DNA of 16,913 nucleotides from JBAVQS01 sp049694275. GTDB lineage: Bacteria > Chloroflexota > Anaerolineae > UBA4142 > SHND01. Of this stretch, positions 12,951 through 16,913 are shown one piece after another (position 1 is the stretch's first letter; every line of letters begins with the position of its first letter). The notes under the pieces are model-generated. The model was given only the letters and a program-made list of their open reading frames with translations. It ran no database searches and was not told the origin of the DNA. The translations under genes were made by a program, and so were the position numbers. The DNA is taken from positions 1-16,913 of the forward strand of contig JBAVQS010000282.1 in NCBI GenBank assembly GCA_049694275.1, in the 5' to 3' direction.

Positions 12951-14105
12951 ATGGAATTTGTAATCGCGGGGATCGCGCTCCTTGCCCTGCTGGGCGCCGC
13001 CGTCCTGGTCAAGCATTATTTTGACCTCGCGCGGTCCGACGCAGAGGCCGCGCGGCGCGAAGGGGCGCAACTGCAGGCCGAATCAACCCTGATGCGGGCG
13101 CAACATGCAGCCATCATGCAAAACCTCGCCGAAGGGGTGCTGCTGCTTGATGCGTCCGGCCGAATCATTTTCATGAACCAGGCAGCTCGGGACCTGCTTA
13201 GAGCACCCAAAGGCGAGGGCGCCACACTGAACGATATTGCCTGGGGCTGGAATTTACAACCGCTGGTCGACGATATCCGCTCGCTCAAAACCGAAGCCCT
13301 CTCCCAGTTGGTCGTCAAGGACGAGCGGGCGCTGCAGGCGCGTGCCCGGACGATTCCCATTGACCGTGCGGCAGGGGTTCTGCTCATTTTGACCGAAGTG
13401 ACCGAGCTGCAGCGCCTGGGGAGAATGCGCCGCGAGCTGGTCGCCAATGTCTCGCACGAGCTGCGAACGCCGATCGCGACGCTCAATCTCCTGGCGGAGA
13501 CCATTTCGAACGAACTGCCGGCGGATGCCACGTTGGTGCGCGACCTGATGACCAAGCTGCGCGGGCAAATCGACCTGCTTCATCAACTGACCACGGAAAT
13601 GATGGACCTGTCGATGATTGAATCGGGGCAGCTCCCGATCAAGCTGGTTGAGGTCCCTGTGACGCAGCTTGTGGAGGAGGCCCTGGCCCTCCTGCACCCG
13701 CAAGCGGAGCGCAAGGGCCTTTCTGTCGAAATCGATGTGCCGTCCGATTTGCGCGTCCTGGCCGACGCGACCGCGGTTAACAAAGTGCTGCGTAACCTGA
13801 TTCATAACGCGATCAAGTTCACCGCGGCGCTGGGCTGCATTCAAATCCACGCGCGACGCAAGGGCGACAATGTCGAAATTGAGGTGCTGGACGAAGGCAT
13901 CGGCATCCCGGCGCGCGATCTGCCCCGTATCTTTGAGCGATTCTACAAGGTTGACCGGGCGCGCACCTCCGGCGAGAGTCGCGGCACCGGGTTAGGGCTG
14001 GCGATTGCCAAGCATATTGTCGAAGGGCATGGGGGGAGAATCTGGGCGGAGAGCGAAGAGGGCAAAGGCTCTCGATTCTATTTCACCTTGCCCACAGCGA
14101 ACTAA
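12951..14105 (+). CDS. phoR: Phosphate-regulon sensor histidine kinase PhoR-like
   Basis: The 384-aa kinase has one N-terminal membrane helix (about 2-22), a short charged coiled coil (about 24-55) and a PAS-like domain (about 52-150, Asn-Leu-Ala-Glu-Gly-Val-Leu-Leu-Leu-Asp). HisKA follows with H169 in Val-Ser-His-Glu-Leu-Arg-Thr-Pro, then HATPase with N286 (N box), Asp314-Glu-Gly-Ile-Gly-Ile-Pro (G1), the Phe-Glu-Arg-Phe-Tyr F box and Gly-Thr-Gly-Leu-Gly-Leu (345-350). There is essentially no extracytoplasmic loop, as in E. coli PhoR, which suits sensing through PhoU and the Pst transporter. The ATG is 3 bp after phoB, so the two are translationally coupled. Confidence 0.9.
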   Translation: MEFVIAGIALLALLGAAVLVKHYFDLARSDAEAARREGAQLQAESTLMRAQHAAIMQNLAEGVLLLDASGRIIFMNQAARDLLRAPKGEGATLNDIAWGWNLQPLVDDIRSLKTEALSQLVVKDERALQARARTIPIDRAAGVLLILTEVTELQRLGRMRRELVANVSHELRTPIATLNLLAETISNELPADATLVRDLMTKLRGQIDLLHQLTTEMMDLSMIESGQLPIKLVEVPVTQLVEEALALLHPQAERKGLSVEIDVPSDLRVLADATAVNKVLRNLIHNAIKFTAALGCIQIHARRKGDNVEIEVLDEGIGIPARDLPRIFERFYKVDRARTSGESRGTGLGLAIAKHIVEGHGGRIWAESEEGKGSRFYFTLPTAN

Positions 14106-14143
14106 AATCGAGTGATCGGTTTTCAGCATTTGGGGTAAGAACC

Positions 14144-14809
14144 ATGAACAGGATTTTGTTGGGAGACGGGAACCGGGAATCACGTGACCTGCTTGCGGTG
14201 GACCTGATTCGCAGCGGCTATGCCATCATCCAGACTGGGGATGGGATAGAGGCGCTGCGGCTCGCGCGCGCGGAACAACCGGACCTGATTGTGCTCGATA
14301 TTGCTTTACCCAATCTGGATGGCCTCACGCTGTGCCACACCCTGCACTCGGAACAGGATGCGCCGATTGTCATTCTGACCAGCCGCCGGGATAGCACCGA
14401 TGTCATTGCGGCGCTGGACAATGGTGCCGAGGATTGCCTGACCAAACCCTTTGCGCCGGGCGAGTTCCCCGCGCGATTGCAGGCGGTCCTCAAACGCCGG
14501 GGCAAAACGCTGGCGCCTAAATTGCAGGCTGGAGACCTCACGCTGGACCTCGTATCGCGGCGGGCGTTTTGTCGTGACATGCTCCTCAATCTCTCCCGCA
14601 AGGAATTTGATCTCCTGGCCGAGTTCGTCCGTCACCCCGGCGCCGTTCTCCGCCGGGAGGCGCTGATCAGCCGCGTCTGGGGAGAGTCGCCCAAGACCCG
14701 CACGCTGGACACGCACATCTACTGGCTGCGTGAAAAGATCGAGGAAAACCCCACGCGCCCGCAGCGCATCCGGACCATTCGCGGCATCGGTTATCGCTTT
14801 GACGCGTAG
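14144..14809 (+). CDS. Second PhoB-like response regulator with altered acidic pocket
   Basis: This 221-aa OmpR/PhoB-family protein follows phoR by 38 bp behind GGGGTAAGA. It matches the PhoB of this operon in length and, position for position, at Asp52, Thr79 and Lys101, and in the linker and winged helix (Leu-Thr-Leu-Asp-Leu, Leu-Ser-Lys-Glu-Phe-Asp-Leu-Leu-Ala-Glu, Gly-Ile-Gly-Tyr-Arg-Phe). It is probably a tandem-duplication paralogue. The acidic pair that binds magnesium is changed: Glu-Asp-Asp in PhoB (8-10) is Asp-Gly-Asn here, so one conserved carboxylate is missing. Phosphorylation may be weaker or absent. It may modulate the Pho response, answer another kinase such as the orphan at 5888, or bind the same boxes. 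It is the last gene before the terminator at 14852. Confidence 0.85.
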   Translation: MNRILLGDGNRESRDLLAVDLIRSGYAIIQTGDGIEALRLARAEQPDLIVLDIALPNLDGLTLCHTLHSEQDAPIVILTSRRDSTDVIAALDNGAEDCLTKPFAPGEFPARLQAVLKRRGKTLAPKLQAGDLTLDLVSRRAFCRDMLLNLSRKEFDLLAEFVRHPGAVLRREALISRVWGESPKTRTLDTHIYWLREKIEENPTRPQRIRTIRGIGYRFDA

Positions 14810-14851
14810 GATTCAACTCGAACCGGCCTGGGTCAGCCGGCAATCGCTGGC

Positions 14852-14880
14852 GAGCGGGGCGCATTCGACACGCCCCGCTC
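14852..14880 (+). terminator. Strong terminator hairpin closing the pst-pho operon
   Basis: GAGCGGGGCG (14852-14861) pairs perfectly with CGCCCCGCTC (14871-14880) over 10 bp, with a 9-nt loop, followed by TTGTAT. It lies 43 bp after the stop of the second response regulator. The T-tract is short but the stem is very stable. It separates the operon from the fasciclin gene and pstS. Confidence 0.75.
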
Positions 14881-14988
14881 TTGTATGAATAAAGCCTTAC
14901 GGAAAATTAAACCTTCTCGAACATCCCCATTATCTCCGCTTTACCTTCCTGCGGTATTCTCGTCGCGAGCTTGCGTGGAGCTTGATGT

Positions 14989-15029
14989 CAGGATGAGCGA
15001 AGGGCAGAGATCCCATTCTGCTCATCCTG
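14989..15029. repeat. Palindromic intergenic element, REP-like
   Basis: CAGGATGAGC (14989-14998) and GCTCATCCTG (15020-15029) form a perfect 10-bp inverted repeat with a 21-nt spacer that contains the smaller pairing GCAGA/TCTGC. It is not followed by a T-run. The TGTCAGGATGAGCGAAG core resembles dispersed TGTCAT..TGAGCGAAG palindromes that I recall from intergenic regions of many bacterial genomes. The rest of 14881-15087 shows no gene I trust. Confidence 0.45.
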
Positions 15030-15087
15030 GTGGGGGGAAACGCAAGTTCACCCTGGCCCAATACATGGTTCAGAGAAAAACACAATT

Positions 15088-15552
15088 ATGATGAATCTTT
15101 TGGCAACCATTACTTCAGGGTCGTTCAAAGCCCTGGTCACTTCTCTCTCCCGCGCGCGGTTGGGCTATGTGCTCGCCGAGCCAGGGCCATTCACTCTGCT
15201 GGCGCCGACCGATTCGGCCTTTTTCCGCGCAACGGAGTTTACGGACTGGCAGATCGCCAACGACATTCCGACTCTGAAAGCGATGCTCGCCTGCCATATT
15301 ATTCCAGGGATCTGGCCCGCCGCGCTGCTCGTGCGCCAGCGTTCACTTCGCTCCTTTTGCGGCGAAACGATTGAAATCAATTTCGAAAAAGTGATTCAAG
15401 TCGGCGGCGCGCGCATCATCCGCCCGGATCTCTTTGCCTCCAACGGAATCATTCACATTGTCGACGACATTGTGCTGCCGCGTGCCGCGCAGATTGCCGA
15501 AAATCCCGCCTGGAGCCGCGAGGCGCGAACTCTGAGCCGCGAAGCGTTCTAA
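15088..15552 (+). CDS. Small fasciclin (FAS1) domain protein
   Basis: The 154-aa protein is essentially one FAS1 domain, with the H1 motif Phe-Thr-Leu-Leu-Ala-Pro-Thr-Asp-Ser-Ala-Phe (35-45) and the H2 motif Asn-Gly-Ile-Ile-His-Ile-Val-Asp-Asp-Ile-Val-Leu-Pro (119-131). A polar Arg/Glu-rich tail of about 20 residues follows. FAS1 proteins usually act in adhesion or at the cell surface and are exported, but no signal peptide or membrane helix is visible here. The start is one of two consecutive ATGs (15088, 15091) without a good ribosome site, so it may be weakly translated or the true start may differ. It lies alone between the operon terminator and the pstS promoter; its link to phosphate uptake is unknown. 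Confidence 0.75.
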   Translation: MMNLLATITSGSFKALVTSLSRARLGYVLAEPGPFTLLAPTDSAFFRATEFTDWQIANDIPTLKAMLACHIIPGIWPAALLVRQRSLRSFCGETIEINFEKVIQVGGARIIRPDLFASNGIIHIVDDIVLPRAAQIAENPAWSREARTLSREAF

Positions 15553-15591
15553 AACAGTGAGAATCAACCGGCGAAGCCCTGGAACGAGCGG

Positions 15592-15653
15592 ATTAAGAAT
15601 TCTTTACATGAATTTTACATAGAGTTCGACAACCCTTGAAGGATTCTTAATAT
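15592..15653 (+). promoter_or_regulatory. Pho-box promoter of pstS
   Basis: Units start at 15603 (TTTACA), 15614 (TTTACA), 15625 (TTCGAC), 15636 (TTGAAG) and 15647 (TTAATA), all 11 bp apart, with a -10 TAATAT at 15648-15653 and a degenerate ATTAAG in phase at 15592. It aligns without gaps with the pst operon promoter: GAATTTTACATAG, CTTGAAG and TTAATATGC occur at identical spacing. The predicted leader to the pstS ATG is about 58 nt. Confidence 0.78.
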
Positions 15654-15717
15654 GCTTGTTTTAGAATTGAACCAGTTAGATAAAACACACCCAACATCTT
15701 CTAGAGGAGAAGAAAAC

Positions 15718-16854
15718 ATGTTCCGATCAAAAATGCTTTATGCGCTGATTGCGCTCCTGGGGGTTGCCCTGGCCCTGGCCGCCTGTGGCGGTGGGACCAC
15801 CCCGGCTGCACCGGCCTCCACTGTCGTTGCAGGCACTGCAGTTCCACAGCCCACCAGCGTCAAGCTCGGCTCGTTCACAATCAACGGCGCCGGCGCGACG
15901 TTCCCTTATCCGCTCTATTCGCGCTGGTTCTATGACTATGCATTTGTGGACCCGTCAGTCAAGTTCAATTACCAGTCCATCGGTTCCGGCGGCGGTATTG
16001 CGCAGATTACCGCCAAGACGGTTGATTTCGGTGCCAGCGATGCCATTCTGAACGACGACCAATTCAGCAAGGCGCCTGGCATCCAGATGTTCCCGACCGT
16101 TGCCGGTGGGATCGTCCCAACCTACAACATCAAGGGCGATGACGGTAATATCATCACCGCCACCATCAAGTTTCCTTACACTTCGCTCGCCGATATCTTC
16201 CTGGGCAAAATCACGAAATGGAACGACCCCGTCCTCGCCCAGGCGAATCCCGATCTGAAACTGCCCGCCAAGGATATCATTATCGTTCACCGCTCGGATG
16301 GCTCCGGCACCACCTTTGCTTTTACCGATTACCTCTCCAAAGTGAGCGACGCGTGGAAAACGCAAGTCGGCAGCGCAACTTCTGTCAAATGGCCGAGCGG
16401 TCTCGGCGGCAAGGGCAATGAAGGCGTTGCGGCCAATGTGACGCAAAACGACGGCGCAATCGGCTATGTGGAACTCGCCTATGCCATCCAGAACAAGCTC
16501 CCCTATGGCTCGGTCCAGAACCAGGCGAATCAATATGTGATGCCCACGAGCGATGCGATTCAGAGCGCCATGAACGATTTCGGCACGAACATGGGTGACA
16601 AGCTGGCGCTTTCGATCGCCAATGCGCCGGGCAAGGGTTCGTGGCCCATTTCGACCTATACCTACCTGTTGATCTATATGGACCAGCAGGACTGCGCTAA
16701 GGCGCAAAAGGTGACGGCCTTTGTAAAATGGGCGCTGAGTGATGGGACCAAAGACGCCACCGATTTGCTCTATATCCCGCTGCCGGATGCAGTCAAACAG
16801 CAGGTCCTGGCCAAACTGGGCAAGATTACCTGCCAGGGCAAACCCCTGCAATAA
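15718..16854 (+). CDS. pstS: Phosphate-binding lipoprotein PstS
   Basis: This is a 378-aa solute-binding protein that captures phosphate for PstCAB. It begins with a lipoprotein signal: Lys5, a hydrophobic stretch 7-19 and lipobox Leu-Ala-Ala-Cys (Cys23), then a Gly-Gly-Gly/Thr/Pro/Ala linker. Phosphate-contact motifs of the family are present: Gly-Ala-Gly-Ala-Thr-Phe-Pro-Tyr-Pro-Leu-Tyr near the start of the mature domain, Ser-Gly-Gly-Gly, Asp-Phe-Gly-Ala-Ser-Asp, and His-Arg-Ser-Asp-Gly-Ser-Gly-Thr-Thr. ATG 15718 is preceded by AGAGGAGAAG; an upstream in-frame start at 15652 lies in the promoter. It is separated from pstCAB by the regulators and the fasciclin gene, and its own Pho promoter allows much higher expression than the permease, as binding proteins require. 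Confidence 0.95.
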   Translation: MFRSKMLYALIALLGVALALAACGGGTTPAAPASTVVAGTAVPQPTSVKLGSFTINGAGATFPYPLYSRWFYDYAFVDPSVKFNYQSIGSGGGIAQITAKTVDFGASDAILNDDQFSKAPGIQMFPTVAGGIVPTYNIKGDDGNIITATIKFPYTSLADIFLGKITKWNDPVLAQANPDLKLPAKDIIIVHRSDGSGTTFAFTDYLSKVSDAWKTQVGSATSVKWPSGLGGKGNEGVAANVTQNDGAIGYVELAYAIQNKLPYGSVQNQANQYVMPTSDAIQSAMNDFGTNMGDKLALSIANAPGKGSWPISTYTYLLIYMDQQDCAKAQKVTAFVKWALSDGTKDATDLLYIPLPDAVKQQVLAKLGKITCQGKPLQ

Positions 16855-16913
16855 GTTTTCACGCTCCTGCGGCGTCCTGTTAATCCACTCAAAAGGAGGG
16901 GCCGGAAGCGGCT

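Noticed and set aside
14885..15091. A 68-codon open frame between the operon terminator and the fasciclin gene
   Set aside because: No ribosome site, no motif, and it contains the palindromic repeat; probably non-coding.
15955..16851. A 298-codon minus-strand open frame opposite pstS
   Set aside because: The plus strand encodes an unmistakable PstS with lipobox and ligand motifs; the antisense product has no recognisable domain.

Overview
The window looks like a chromosomal segment of a GC-rich bacterium. My best guess is a Chloroflexota (Anaerolineae-like) genome. This rests on the style of the lipoprotein leader (an Ala-Ala-Cys-Gly-Gly-Gly start followed by a Thr/Pro/Ala linker), the high GC with strong Shine-Dalgarno sites, and the mix of genes; no rRNA or marker gene confirms it.

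Left edge (1-126): the last 38 codons of an IS66-like transposase, followed by a terminus resembling an IS66 inverted repeat. Region 2 (287-3836): a minus-strand pair of VOC-superfamily ring-cleaving dioxygenases (CatE-like, then MhqO-like) ending in a hairpin terminator, and a divergent plus-strand FAD/NADPH ferredoxin reductase-like gene. Region 3 (3833-5716): a minus-strand GH13 maltodextrin glucosidase/neopullulanase-like enzyme, convergent with the reductase; the two stop codons share a CTAG. Region 4 (5888-7666): an orphan membrane histidine kinase with a Cache-like sensor, HAMP and HisKA_2-type core. Region 5 (7844-8311): a minus-strand protein of the low-molecular-weight phosphatase/arsenate reductase fold whose catalytic Cys is Asp.

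Region 6 (8376-16854) is a phosphate-starvation locus: pstC-pstA-pstB-phoU-phoB-phoR plus a second PhoB-like regulator, a strong terminator, a short fasciclin-domain gene, and finally pstS under its own promoter. PstS captures phosphate outside the membrane, PstCA is the channel, PstB the ATPase, PhoU links transport to signalling, and PhoR/PhoB should control transcription.

The most striking signal is regulatory. Direct repeats of TTTACA/TTAACA at an exact 11-bp period, resembling Bacillus-type PhoP boxes, occur upstream of pstC, upstream of pstS, between the GH13 gene and the orphan kinase, and in reverse orientation upstream of the pseudo-phosphatase gene. The pstC and pstS promoters are aligned base for base over about 50 bp, including the -10. 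This suggests that the kinase and the pseudo-phosphatase belong to the same Pho regulon. Two proteins in or beside the locus have altered catalytic residues: the Cys-to-Asp phosphatase and a second response regulator with a weakened acidic pocket. Both are candidates for non-catalytic regulatory roles. No CRISPR array, tRNA or rRNA gene was recognised.
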